From Pseudomonas viridiflava (GTDB lineage Bacteria > Pseudomonadota > Gammaproteobacteria > Pseudomonadales > Pseudomonadaceae), in the NCBI RefSeq assembly GCF_900580865.1, contig NZ_UTBZ01000070.1, forward strand, positions 62,001 through 126,000: a DNA stretch of 64,000 nucleotides, given 5' to 3'. The stretch's first letter is position 1, and each line of letters begins with the position of its first letter. Below the pieces are notes generated by a model. It had not been told where the DNA came from. It saw only the letters and a program-made list of their open reading frames with translations, and did no database searches. The translations under genes were made by a program, and so were the position numbers. Positions 45,078-53,558 of this stretch are shown piece after piece.

Positions 45078-47138
45078 TTGAGTAACTCGAAAATGCAGTA
45101 TCGGCGTGAGATTGATGGCTTAAGAGCTTTGGCCGTGCTCCCGGTTATATTTTTTCATGCAGGCTTTGAGATATTCCGTGGTGGTTTCGTAGGGGTTGAT
45201 GTCTTTTTTGTAATAAGTGGGTATTTGATTACGTCACTTATCTATCAAGAGTTGCAGGGAGGAAAGTTTTCATTCGCGAATTTTTACGAGCGCAGGGCAC
45301 GAAGGATTCTCCCTGCGTTGTATTTTGTACTCGCGGTCACTGTGCCGTTTGCTTGGCTGTGGCTCCAGCCAAACGATCTGAAAGATTACTTCGAGAGCTT
45401 GGCGACTGTATCCGTGTTCTCCTCGAATATCTTGTTCTGGATGGAAAGCGGATATTTCGACTCTGCCGCAGAGCTGAAACCTTTGCTCCACACTTGGAGC
45501 CTTGCAGTTGAAGAGCAGTACTACTTAATTATCCCTGTCCTGATGTACGTTTTGTGGCGAAACAAGAAGTCATTCGCCACGACGTTTGCTGTCATCTTTG
45601 TGATCAGTTTGTTGGCCGCTGAGTGGGCGTCTAGCAATCAACCGTCTGCTGGATTCTTCCTACTACCGTTCCGTGCCTGGGAGCTTTTGATCGGTGCGTT
45701 CTGTGCCTTGTATCTCAGCAGCAACAGATCCAAGGCATTCAGTACAAATCTGCTGCAAGGCGGTAGCGCTGCTGGATTGCTCCTGATACTGCTGTCCATA
45801 TTCAGCTTTAGCAAAAGCACGCCGTTCCCCGGCTTGTACGCTCTGATCCCGACCCTCGGCTCAGCCCTGATAATCCTATTCGCCAAGCCACCCACAATTG
45901 TCGGGAAAGTGCTTTCCTCGAGATACCTCGTTGGTATCGGCTTGATCAGTTACAGCGCCTATCTATGGCATCAACCTATCTTCGCTCTGGCCAGGCACAG
46001 AAGCCTGGGAGAGCCGACCGCACAGCTGTTTGCTGTCCTGTCCCTGCTTTCAATCGTTCTCGCTTATTTCAGCTGGCGCGCTGTCGAAAGGCCTTTCAGA
46101 CAGAAGGGCTTTATTTCAAAGTCGAATATCTATGCCTTCTCTCTCGTCGGATTGGTGGCCTTTTTATCCGTTGGTTTTTTCAGCCCGTCGCAAATCAACA
46201 ACGAAGCTAGGACGGAATTGGCTTGGCTTGATGGCTCGGGAATCCCTTCAAAACCGAGGGGCGTAACCCTGGATGGGGTGGACTGTTCCGGGCGCGATCC
46301 TGCAAAAGCCTGTCAATTAACCAATGGCGATTACGACGACACGTTGGTTGTTATTGGTGACTCACATGCGCGAGGGTTGACGCAATCCGTTGAACTGGCG
46401 TTGAAAGATTATCGCGTGAAGTTGATTGATCTAAGTTCGAGCGGTTGCCCATTCTTGCCGGGGCTTAACGTTTATAACAATGAAGTCATATTCAACAACT
46501 GTGACGCCGAGTTTCAACGCAAGCGGCTTTCATATCTGAAGAGTCTGCAACCCTCTACAGTGATCTTGTTGTCTCGTCTTCCCATGTACATCAATGGAGA
46601 GGGCTTCAACAACCAGGTAGGCGGCAAGGAGAAACCTGTTTCCTTCTATGCGTCGACCTCTCCCAATCCCAGCGTCGAGCAGGGCGCCATAGCTGAGCGG
46701 TCTGTAAAAATCCGAACCGCTTTCTTCGAGTCTGTAGAGAGCATGCGGGCGATGGGCCACAAGGTTGTTATCGTTGGCCCGGTACCGCCAACCGGTTGGG
46801 ATCCGATGGCACGACTTTATCGAATTGACAGGCTGGGTGTGGCGTCAAGCCACGAAGATCGTGCCGAGCTGATGAAGGTTCCCTATAGCACCATCCACGA
46901 ATGGGATAAGTTGGCTGTCGGCATCGTTGACGATATCGTTGAAAAATACCCGGATGTCACTTACGTGAACCCAGATGAATTGTTTTGTGCCGACGGCTAT
47001 TGCGCCAGCATCACGCAGGATTCGATTCTGTATGCAGACGCAAGCCATCTGTCGCTGGCCGGTAACAAAATCCTCTTCGCGGAAATCATGAAAAAATATC
47101 GCGAGAAAAGTAAGCTGCTCACCGAAGCTCGCAATTAA
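45078..47138 (+). CDS. OafA/OatA-type O-acyltransferase with C-terminal SGNH domain
   Basis: The 686-residue protein has an N-terminal acyltransferase_3 membrane domain with about ten helices plus an eleventh (about 1-380), beginning with the family motif 'RREIDGLRALAVLPVIFFHA', and a C-terminal periplasmic SGNH hydrolase-like domain with GDSH at 427-430 and the Asp/His pair D654/H657 in 'DASHLSLAGN'. Fused enzymes of this kind acetylate O-antigen or other surface polysaccharides. The start is either this TTG or an ATG five codons later; neither has a strong ribosome site. It is the second cargo gene of the tRNA-Thr element, AT-richer than its surroundings. Confidence 0.9.
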   Translation: MSNSKMQYRREIDGLRALAVLPVIFFHAGFEIFRGGFVGVDVFFVISGYLITSLIYQELQGGKFSFANFYERRARRILPALYFVLAVTVPFAWLWLQPNDLKDYFESLATVSVFSSNILFWMESGYFDSAAELKPLLHTWSLAVEEQYYLIIPVLMYVLWRNKKSFATTFAVIFVISLLAAEWASSNQPSAGFFLLPFRAWELLIGAFCALYLSSNRSKAFSTNLLQGGSAAGLLLILLSIFSFSKSTPFPGLYALIPTLGSALIILFAKPPTIVGKVLSSRYLVGIGLISYSAYLWHQPIFALARHRSLGEPTAQLFAVLSLLSIVLAYFSWRAVERPFRQKGFISKSNIYAFSLVGLVAFLSVGFFSPSQINNEARTELAWLDGSGIPSKPRGVTLDGVDCSGRDPAKACQLTNGDYDDTLVVIGDSHARGLTQSVELALKDYRVKLIDLSSSGCPFLPGLNVYNNEVIFNNCDAEFQRKRLSYLKSLQPSTVILLSRLPMYINGEGFNNQVGGKEKPVSFYASTSPNPSVEQGAIAERSVKIRTAFFESVESMRAMGHKVVIVGPVPPTGWDPMARLYRIDRLGVASSHEDRAELMKVPYSTIHEWDKLAVGIVDDIVEKYPDVTYVNPDELFCADGYCASITQDSILYADASHLSLAGNKILFAEIMKKYREKSKLLTEARN

Positions 47139-47299
47139 TCTTTTGGTCTTGCCTCCCCGGGTATCGACGTTTGCCTGGGGAGTCAGGTCGCTCCGTGGCC
47201 ATTGGCGCCCCAGCATCGAGAAATCAGTACATCCGTTAGTACACTGGCTAAGCGTTGATGGGCATCTGGTCTAGTAATTACTGGCACAAACCTAAGTAA
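47139..47299. other. Right end of the tRNA-Thr element: hairpin and arm-type octamers
   Basis: An inverted repeat CTCCCCGGG...CCTGGGGAG around 47153-47182 may end the acyltransferase transcript. TCAGTACATC at 47224-47233 and TTAGTACA at 47236-47243 match the left-end octamers (TTAGTACATC at 43046-43055). No reading frame is supported here. Confidence 0.6.
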
Positions 47300-47323
47300 T
47301 TCGATTCCTGTCTCGGGCACCAC
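47300..47323 (+). repeat. attR: second copy of the 24-bp tRNA-Thr 3' end
   Basis: Exact copy of 42923-42946. It lies five bases from the stop codon of the minus-strand coiled-coil protein gene. Confidence 0.93.
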
Positions 47324-47328
47324 CTCTC

Positions 47329-47823
47329 TTATTTCACCTTGCGGCTCAGATCCTCGACGGTACGTTTGAGCTGATCCATCGCCCGATCCTGATCGTTGAT
47401 TTTCTGCTTCAGATTCGAAATCTCGCTGCTGTTCGAATTGGAACTGGAGCCACTGTTGCGCTTGAGGTCTTCGACCTGACGACCTAGCGTGTCCAGTTCA
47501 CGGTCCTGGTCTTTGACCTTGTTTTTCAGATCATCGATTTCCTTGCCGCTGGAGCTTGAACTCGAACCGCTGTTGCGTTTGAGTTCTTCGATCTGGCGCG
47601 ATTGCTCGCTGATGGTATCGCGCATTTTTCTCAGGTCATCGATGCTGACATCGCTTCTGATCACCACGTCTTTGCCGTAGTCGTTGTGAATCAGCGAAAC
47701 CTTGTCGCCGTAGGAAGCGCTGCTGTTACTCAATTCAACAGCCATTGCACTGGCCGGCAGAACCAAAGCGGCGAACAGAGCGGTGGCAGACACAACAGAA
47801 GAGATTTTCGAGAAGCTGCGCAT
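47329..47823 (-). CDS. Secreted coiled-coil protein with 39-residue tandem repeat
   Basis: The 164-residue protein has a Sec signal peptide (1-28, ending 'PASAMA'), a short linker with 'SYGDKVSLIHNDYGKDVVI', and then a highly charged coiled coil. Residues 79-117 and 118-156 form an almost exact 39-residue tandem repeat (E-E/D-L-K-R-N-S-G-S-S, Ser-rich turn, then 'D/N-Q-D-R' heptads), followed by a partial third unit. Start ATG 47823 follows AAGGAT. It is predicted periplasmic or surface-exposed and trimeric or dimeric; function unknown. Its stop codon is next to the attR of the tRNA-Thr element. Confidence 0.78.
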   Translation of the reverse strand: MRSFSKISSVVSATALFAALVLPASAMAVELSNSSASYGDKVSLIHNDYGKDVVIRSDVSIDDLRKMRDTISEQSRQIEELKRNSGSSSSSSGKEIDDLKNKVKDQDRELDTLGRQVEDLKRNSGSSSNSNSSEISNLKQKINDQDRAMDQLKRTVEDLSRKVK

Positions 47824-48099
47824 CACTGGGTATCCTTGTGAACAGCGAAGAGGTGTGCCGAAGTGGCACATCGCTATGACTCGAAATCAGCATTTATGTT
47901 CCGCAGGTCAGCTTTTTGTGGGAGAGATGTAAAGACCCGTGTAATTCGTCATGCAAACGTCCTATATTCGGTGCCTGCATGAGCATCGCCCAGCAGTTTT
48001 CAGATGATCCCGAATGGTTCCGAAGGCCGGACAATCCGCGTCAGAGAGATCCTTGATGATCCAGATCCATCCTCCATTCCTAAGATCAGCGAGAACGCC

Positions 48100-48399
48100 A
48101 TGACCGAATTAACTCAAGAGCAACGTCACGAACAAGCGCTGGAAAAGTACATTCTGGACGTTCCGGACCTCAAAGAAGAGATCAAGGACCTGAGTCCCGA
48201 TGATCAAAAAGATCAGATCCAGTGGGCCTTCGAAGACGAAGCCGAAGCCCAGGGCCTTCAGCCGTGGGAACTGACGCTCAAGTACACGAGCACGCCGGAA
48301 GAGTTCGAGGCGCAGCGCCTCGTGCTGCACAAAGAGGCGGCCGAAGTGCTGGGTGTCGAGTGGGACGAGTACTGCGAGATGAATAATCTGGTGGTCTGA
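48100..48399 (+). CDS. Small acidic protein, DUF6388-like
   Basis: The 99-residue product starts MTELTQEQRHEQALEKYILD and is rich in Glu/Asp, with conserved-looking 'EAEAQGLQPWELTLKYTSTP' and 'LGVEWDEYCEMNNL'. It looks like a cytosolic helical protein of a family restricted mostly to pseudomonads (I believe DUF6388, from memory). Function unknown. The ATG at 48100 is preferred over a frame starting 32 codons earlier whose N-terminus is not protein-like. A terminator follows directly. Confidence 0.72.
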   Translation: MTELTQEQRHEQALEKYILDVPDLKEEIKDLSPDDQKDQIQWAFEDEAEAQGLQPWELTLKYTSTPEEFEAQRLVLHKEAAEVLGVEWDEYCEMNNLVV

Positions 48400-48405
48400 A
48401 ACAAA

Positions 48406-48437
48406 AACGCCAGCCTTAACCGGGCTGGCGTTTTTTA
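48406..48437. terminator. Terminator between the small acidic protein gene and nadC
   Basis: AACGCCAGCC and GGCTGGCGTT form a 10-bp stem followed by TTTTTT, with A-run on the other side, so it serves both converging genes. Confidence 0.9.
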
Positions 48438-48450
48438 TTGCGCGCAGTCT

Positions 48451-49299
48451 TCAGAGACTGAGGCGCATCGACAGATCCACGGCTTTGACATCCTTGGTCA
48501 TCGCCCCGATCGAGATGTAGTCCACCCCGGTTTCGGCAATCGGCAGCAATGTATTTTCGTTGATGCCGCCGCTGGCTTCCAGCTTCGCCTTGCCGCCGTT
48601 CAGGCGCACGGCTTCGCGCATGTCGTCCAGGCTCAGTTCGTCGAGCATGATGATGTCGGCGCCGGCAGCCAGTGCTTCTTTCAGTTCATCCAGACTTTCC
48701 ACTTCGACTTCCACCGGTTTGCCCGGCGCAATCTTGTGCGCGGCGGCAATCGCCTGTGGAATGCCACCGCTGGCGGCGATGTGGTTTTCCTTGATCAGGA
48801 ACGCGTCGTACAGACCGATGCGATGGTTGTGGCAACCACCGCAGGTCACCGCGTATTTCTGCGCCAGCCGCAGGCCCGGCAGGGTTTTGCGGGTGTCGAG
48901 CAGTTTGACCTGAGTGGTGCCGACGAAATCGGCCAGGTACTGCGCGCGCGTCGCTACGCCGGAGAGCAATTGCAGGAAATTCAGCGCACTGCGCTCACCG
49001 GTCAGCAGCGAGCGGGCCGGGCCTTCCAGATGAAACAGCGGCTGATTGGGCTTGACCCGTTCACCATCGACCACTTGCCAGTGCACTGCTACGCGCGGAT
49101 CGAGCTGACGAAACACGGCATCGACCCAAGCCGTACCGCAGATGACGGCGGCGTCGCGCGTGATGATGGTGGCTTTGGCCAGGCGTTCGGCCGGGATCAG
49201 TTGTGCGGTGATGTCGCCGCTGCCGATGTCTTCGAGCAACGCACGGCGCACGTTGGCTTCGATTTCGGCGGTCAAATCGGCGAGACGTAGATTCGGCAT
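48451..49299 (-). CDS. nadC: Nicotinate-nucleotide diphosphorylase (carboxylating)
   Basis: The 282-residue protein starts [19 protein letters not shown] with GGAG eight bases upstream; the longer frame is unlikely. It has the quinolinate phosphoribosyltransferase N-terminal domain ('[13 protein letters not shown]') and barrel with '[20 protein letters not shown]' and '[17 protein letters not shown]'. It converts quinolinate and PRPP to nicotinate mononucleotide in NAD synthesis. Confidence 0.97.
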   Translation of the reverse strand: MPNLRLADLTAEIEANVRRALLEDIGSGDITAQLIPAERLAKATIITRDAAVICGTAWVDAVFRQLDPRVAVHWQVVDGERVKPNQPLFHLEGPARSLLTGERSALNFLQLLSGVATRAQYLADFVGTTQVKLLDTRKTLPGLRLAQKYAVTCGGCHNHRIGLYDAFLIKENHIAASGGIPQAIAAAHKIAPGKPVEVEVESLDELKEALAAGADIIMLDELSLDDMREAVRLNGGKAKLEASGGINENTLLPIAETGVDYISIGAMTKDVKAVDLSMRLSL

Positions 49300-49546
49300 A
49301 ACGGGCTCCACAAACAAAGTGGTTCGATTATAGGGGCATGGCGCGAGCCAACCCAAGGCGAGAACACGCGTGCTTGCCTGCATCCGGTCGATTTTCTTTG
49401 AGCAAACCCGGCCAGTCGTGGTCACTGAAAGGGGCGGTATAGGGGAAACCCTGACGGCTATGGCGCCGGGTGCAAGTTATGAAAGATAATTCGCCTTGCA
49501 TTTGACGTCATAGCTTTGACGTGCGGTGCGGCCAGAGTTGTTGAGA

Positions 49547-49639
49547 CCTGTGGGAGCGAGCTTGCTCGCGAAAGCGCAGTGTCAGTCACCAACGATGTCA
49601 CTGAGAGATCGCCTTCGCGAGCAAGCTCGCTCCCACAGG
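49547..49639. repeat. REP element pair, perfect 26-bp inverted repeat
   Basis: CCTGTGGGAGCGAGCTTGCT (continuing to CGCGAA) at 49547-49572 and its exact reverse complement at 49614-49639. It lies in the 389-bp gap between nadC and the DUF1631 gene, which otherwise shows no coding frame. Same family as 10580-10680 and 63354-63444. Confidence 0.9.
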
Positions 49640-49688
49640 AGGCGCATGTTGCAAGTGACCGAACGAATCACCGTTTCAGGAGGCTTGG

Positions 49689-51869
49689 ATGCACAACGAC
49701 GGGAAAGTGGTGCCTTTGCACAAAGGCACTGCCGATCAGGCGAATCACTCGCCGCTCGCCCGCCTGCCTGTGATTCTGCTTCAGGTTCGCGACAAGGCTG
49801 CCCAGCAACTGCGCCACGGCTTGCAGGAGCTGTTCGATAACGCCGACGACACGCTGTTTGAAATGGCCGACAGGGCGCGCAACGACGTCGAACAGAACAT
49901 CTTTTTCGAAGCCATGCGCGACCTGCGTCTGAAGCGCAAAAACATCGAACGCGGCTTTCTCGAGCAGTTTTTCGACGCCTTCGTCGGCCTGACTCAATAC
50001 GATCCCACGCACAACACGCTACCGCACGCGCTGATATACGACGAACTCGCCCCGCGTAGCGACGACATGGAACGCAGTGTGGCGGTCGAGACCATGGTCG
50101 GGCGTGTACTCAAGCGTGACGGCTTCGCGCTCGATCAACTGACCGCGCGGCTCAACGCTTTGCTTGGCAATACCCTCAATGATCAGCACAACCCGCTCGG
50201 CCCGGCGCTGCTCTGCGAGTTTTTCCTTCAGGCCGGACGTAACCTGGGCGTGGAGATCAAGGTCAAGCTGATCCTGCTCAAACTGTTCGAACGCTATGTC
50301 TTGGCTGACACCGAACAGCTCTACGCCGAAGCCAATCAATTGCTGCTTGCCACCGGTGTATTGCCGGAATTGAAAGCAGCCCCGGCACGTCGTGCGATTG
50401 ATCGTGCGGTAGCCGACGTCGACCGCGAGGAAGGCGACGACCCGGCGCCAGTCGACGAAGGTGTACAGGAAGTTTTCGCCGCGTTGCAGCAGTTGCTTTT
50501 GCATGTGCGCGGCAGTGTCGCACCGACGCTAGAGTCCAGCGCTGCGGCGCAGCCGATTTCCACTCGCGACCTGTTGCGCCTGCTTTCGCACTTGCAACAG
50601 TACGTGCCGACGCTGGCGGCTCAGGATGACTTCGATCTGCGCAATCAGCTCGAACAACTGCTGACCCGGGTCAGCGTCAGAAGTGGCAAATCGCGGATTG
50701 TGGGCGATGCCGACGAAGACGTGATCAACCTGATCGCCATGGTCTTCGACTGCATTCTTGAAGACCGCAATGTGCCGGATTCGCTCAAGGCCTTGATCGC
50801 TCGATTGCAGATCCCGATGCTCAAGGTGGCGGTGCTCGACAAGAGTTTCTTCAGCCGCAGTACTCATCCGGCGCGGCGTCTGCTCAACGAAATTGCCGAG
50901 GCGGCCATGGGCTGGGGCGATTGCGACGGTGAGGCGCGCGACAGCTTGTACCTGCGCATCGAGCAAGTAGTGCAACGTCTGCTGAGCGATTTTGTCGATG
51001 ACCCGGCGATTTTCTCCGAATTACTGGCCGATTTCCTCGCGTTCACCAGCGACGAACGCCGACGCACTGAGTTGCTTGAGCAACGTTTGCGTGACGCCGA
51101 AGAAGGGCGGGCAAAAACCGAGCTGGCGCGGCGCCGGGTCGAACGGGCGCTGAATCAAGCGCTGCTGGGCAAAACCTTGCCGCCCTCGGTGGTTACCTTT
51201 GTCCAGGATGCCTGGAGCAAAGTACTCCTGCTGACCTGCCTCAAGCATGGCGACCAGTCCGCTGAATGGCAGGCCGATGTGCAAACCATGGAGCAATTGA
51301 TCTGGAGTGTGCAGCGTCATGAAGACACGGAGTCCAGCCTGCGCTTGCTGGCACTGGTGCCGGGTTTGCTCAAATCGCTGCGTGATGGCCTGAGCAGTTC
51401 GGCGTTCGATCCATTCGCCACCAGCGAGTTTTTCAGTGAGCTGGAAGCCCTGCATGTGCGGGTGCTGGAGCGTTCCGTCGAGGCAGATCCGCCCGCGCCG
51501 ATGATCGAGGTGTCGCAGCAGATCATGCTGCAAGCAGCCGACGAGGGCGGCATGGCGCTGACCTCGGTACGCTTGCCCCACGACGCCGCCGGTCTGCGTC
51601 AGGTCGAGCAACTGCGCCTGGGCAGTTGGGTGGCGTTTCAGGAAGACGATGAAAACAGTCTGCGCTGCAAGCTGGCGGCAATCGTCGAAGCCACCGGCAA
51701 GTATGTGTTTGTCGATCGCACCGGGATGAAGGTGCTGGAGCGCAGCCGCATTACGCTGGCCTTGGAATTCGAGCGCGGTGCGGTGCGTGCGCTGGACGAC
51801 ACCTTACTGTTCGACCGGGCGCTGGAGTCGGTGCTGGGCAATCTGCGGCGACTCAATCGCGGCAAGTGA
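49689..51869 (+). CDS. DUF1631 family protein
   Basis: The 726-residue protein fits DUF1631 in length and character: helix-rich, Leu/Glu/Arg-rich, no signal peptide or membrane segment, with a short beta-rich C-terminal part ('LRLGSWVAFQEDDENSLRCK', 'KYVFVDRTGMKVLERSRITL') reminiscent of a PilZ-like barrel, though I cannot confirm that. Family members are sometimes mislabelled thymidine phosphorylase; no such motif is visible. In pseudomonads it sits between nadC and ampD, as here. TTTCAGGAGG precedes the ATG. Function unknown. Confidence 0.8.
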   Translation: MHNDGKVVPLHKGTADQANHSPLARLPVILLQVRDKAAQQLRHGLQELFDNADDTLFEMADRARNDVEQNIFFEAMRDLRLKRKNIERGFLEQFFDAFVGLTQYDPTHNTLPHALIYDELAPRSDDMERSVAVETMVGRVLKRDGFALDQLTARLNALLGNTLNDQHNPLGPALLCEFFLQAGRNLGVEIKVKLILLKLFERYVLADTEQLYAEANQLLLATGVLPELKAAPARRAIDRAVADVDREEGDDPAPVDEGVQEVFAALQQLLLHVRGSVAPTLESSAAAQPISTRDLLRLLSHLQQYVPTLAAQDDFDLRNQLEQLLTRVSVRSGKSRIVGDADEDVINLIAMVFDCILEDRNVPDSLKALIARLQIPMLKVAVLDKSFFSRSTHPARRLLNEIAEAAMGWGDCDGEARDSLYLRIEQVVQRLLSDFVDDPAIFSELLADFLAFTSDERRRTELLEQRLRDAEEGRAKTELARRRVERALNQALLGKTLPPSVVTFVQDAWSKVLLLTCLKHGDQSAEWQADVQTMEQLIWSVQRHEDTESSLRLLALVPGLLKSLRDGLSSSAFDPFATSEFFSELEALHVRVLERSVEADPPAPMIEVSQQIMLQAADEGGMALTSVRLPHDAAGLRQVEQLRLGSWVAFQEDDENSLRCKLAAIVEATGKYVFVDRTGMKVLERSRITLALEFERGAVRALDDTLLFDRALESVLGNLRRLNRGK

Positions 51870-51933
51870 TCGCGCGCCGGGGGCCGATCACGGCATACTG
51901 GGCGCCAACACAGTCGGCGTTGAAGGAATCGGT

Positions 51934-52494
51934 ATGCAGTTGGATCCCGCTAGCGGGTGGTGTCACGGGGTGCAGGTTTGCCCATCGCCCAACTTCAATG
52001 AACGCCCTGCGGGCGAAATTTCCCTGTTGGTCATCCACAACATCAGCCTGCCGCCGGCGCAGTTCGCCACCGGCAAGGTGCAGGAATTTTTCCAGAATCG
52101 TCTGGATGTCACTGAACATCCCTATTTTGCAGGGATTGCTGACCTGCGCGTCTCGGCGCATTTTCTGATTGAACGTGACGGTAAGGTCACACAGTTTGTC
52201 TCCTGTCTTGAGCGGGCGTGGCATGCCGGCGTGTCGATTTTCGAGGGCCGCGAAACCTGTAACGATTTTTCCGTGGGCATCGAGCTCGAAGGCACCGATG
52301 ATCTGCCGTACACCGAGGCGCAGTATCAGGCGTTGACGGCGTTGACCCGCCAGTTGCAAGCAACATTTCCGGCGATCACCGGCGCCCGTATTTGTGGGCA
52401 CAGCGACATAGCACCCGGGCGTAAGACCGATCCTGGCCCGGCATTCGACTGGGCGCGTTATCGCGCAGCCCTGGCACAAGAGGAAGGACAATGA
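51934..52494 (+). CDS. ampD: 1,6-anhydro-N-acetylmuramyl-L-alanine amidase AmpD
   Basis: The 186-residue zinc amidase has ligands His35 ('LLVIHN'), His156 and Asp166 in 'GHSDIAPGRKTDPGPAFDW'. It is cytosolic and cleaves anhydro-muropeptides during cell-wall recycling; its loss derepresses AmpC beta-lactamase through AmpR in species that carry them. GAAGGAATCGGT precedes the ATG. Its stop overlaps ampE (ATGA). Confidence 0.96.
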   Translation: MQLDPASGWCHGVQVCPSPNFNERPAGEISLLVIHNISLPPAQFATGKVQEFFQNRLDVTEHPYFAGIADLRVSAHFLIERDGKVTQFVSCLERAWHAGVSIFEGRETCNDFSVGIELEGTDDLPYTEAQYQALTALTRQLQATFPAITGARICGHSDIAPGRKTDPGPAFDWARYRAALAQEEGQ

Positions 52495-53330
52495 GTTTTC
52501 TGGTGTTACTGCTGGCGCTGTGGATCGAGAAGTTTTCGGCCCTGCGTCATCGGGTTCAACGCGATGGCGGATGGATCCGCGAACTGAACAAACTCGAAAG
52601 CAGCGAGCGGCTGGCCAAACAGCCGTGGCTGGTGTTGAGCATTCTGGTGCTGTTTCCAGTGGCGTTGCTGGCGCTGTTGCTGGTTGTGCTGGAGCCGGTG
52701 GCCTACGGCTTGCTGGCCTTGCCGGTGCATTTGCTGGTGGTGATTTACAGCCTGGGACGCGGCGACTTGCTCGGCGGTCTGGGGCCCTTTCGTGATGCCT
52801 GGCGCCGTGAGGACCTGCAAGCCGCAGCGCATGTGGCCAAGCGCGATCTGGACATCTGCGCCGACAGCGGCGAGCAGTTGCTCGAGCGTGTGCAGGGGCA
52901 TCTGCTGTGGCAGGCTTATCAGAGCTTTTTTGCAGTGATCTTCTGGTATTTCGTGCTCGGCCCGGTGGCGGCGTTGGCGTATCGCTTGTTGGCACTGGCG
53001 CAGGAGCACGGTCAGAACCCGGCACTGGTCGAGCGCGCGGCGCAACTGCGGCATGCCTTTGACTGGTTGCCGGTACGCTTGCTGGCGGCGAGTCTGGCGC
53101 TGGTCGGCAACTTTGTCGCGGTCAGTCGGGTGATGCTGCATGAACTGCTCAACTGGAACATCAGTGCTGCACAGCTGATCAACCGGGTCGGTTTGGCGGC
53201 GGGGGAGATTCCGCCTCCCGTGGTCGGGCCGGACGGCATCAACACCCTCGATTGCCTGTGGGAACTGCTGCTGCGTGCGGCGGTGCTGTGGTATGCCGGG
53301 TTCGCCTTGTGGACGGTTCTGGTTCACTGA
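52491..53330 (+). CDS. ampE: Inner-membrane protein AmpE
   Basis: The 279-residue protein has about four transmembrane segments (around 45-65, 68-88, 142-165 and 258-276) and motifs shared with the AmpE/CobD-like family ('YQSFFAVIFWYFVLGPVAAL', 'RAAVLWYAGFALW'). It is encoded with ampD in many gammaproteobacteria and has an accessory, poorly defined role in beta-lactamase induction. The 4-bp overlap couples it to ampD. Confidence 0.93.
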   Translation: MSFLVLLLALWIEKFSALRHRVQRDGGWIRELNKLESSERLAKQPWLVLSILVLFPVALLALLLVVLEPVAYGLLALPVHLLVVIYSLGRGDLLGGLGPFRDAWRREDLQAAAHVAKRDLDICADSGEQLLERVQGHLLWQAYQSFFAVIFWYFVLGPVAALAYRLLALAQEHGQNPALVERAAQLRHAFDWLPVRLLAASLALVGNFVAVSRVMLHELLNWNISAAQLINRVGLAAGEIPPPVVGPDGINTLDCLWELLLRAAVLWYAGFALWTVLVH

Positions 53331-53349
53331 TTTCACTGATTTAAAGAAA

Positions 53350-53435
53350 GATCAAAAGATCGCAGCCTGCGGCAGCTCCTACACAGGGATTGTGTGTTTC
53401 CTGTGGGAGCTGCCGCAAGCTGCGATCTTTTTGTC
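53350..53435. repeat. REP element, GGAGCTGC/GCTGCGATC family, ends in T-run
   Basis: AAAGATCGCAGCCTGCGGCA (then GCTCCTACACAGG) at 53355-53387 faces an inverse copy CCTGTGGGAGCTGCCGCAAG (then CTGCGATCTTT) at 53400-53430. The T-run after the second arm may let it act as terminator for ampE. Related copy at 55604-55696. Confidence 0.8.
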
Positions 53436-53558
53436 GTTAACCTTAAGTTACAAAACCTCCCTTCGATTTGAGCTATACAGAGATGGCGCCCGATAGTGGC
53501 TATCTGCTTTCGCCCTGCGCCTGCCAATAAAAACAAGAAAAACCAAGGGAGACTTCCA

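Larger units (their letters stand above)
42923..47323. mobile_element. 4.4-kb integrated element at tRNA-Thr with inactivated integrase and surface-modification cargo
   Basis: Bounded by exact 24-bp repeats of the tRNA-Thr 3' end. Order: attL, arm-type octamers, a ruined P4-type integrase reading away from the tRNA, about 0.6 kb of degenerate sequence, a promoter, a putative 2OG-Fe(II) oxygenase, an OafA-like acyltransferase, more arm-type octamers, attR. The cargo genes are visibly richer in A/T than the flanking housekeeping genes. It fits a decayed satellite or genomic-island remnant that kept its two cargo genes. Flanking genes pnp and the coiled-coil protein gene are intact, so the insertion did not break a gene. 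Confidence 0.88.
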
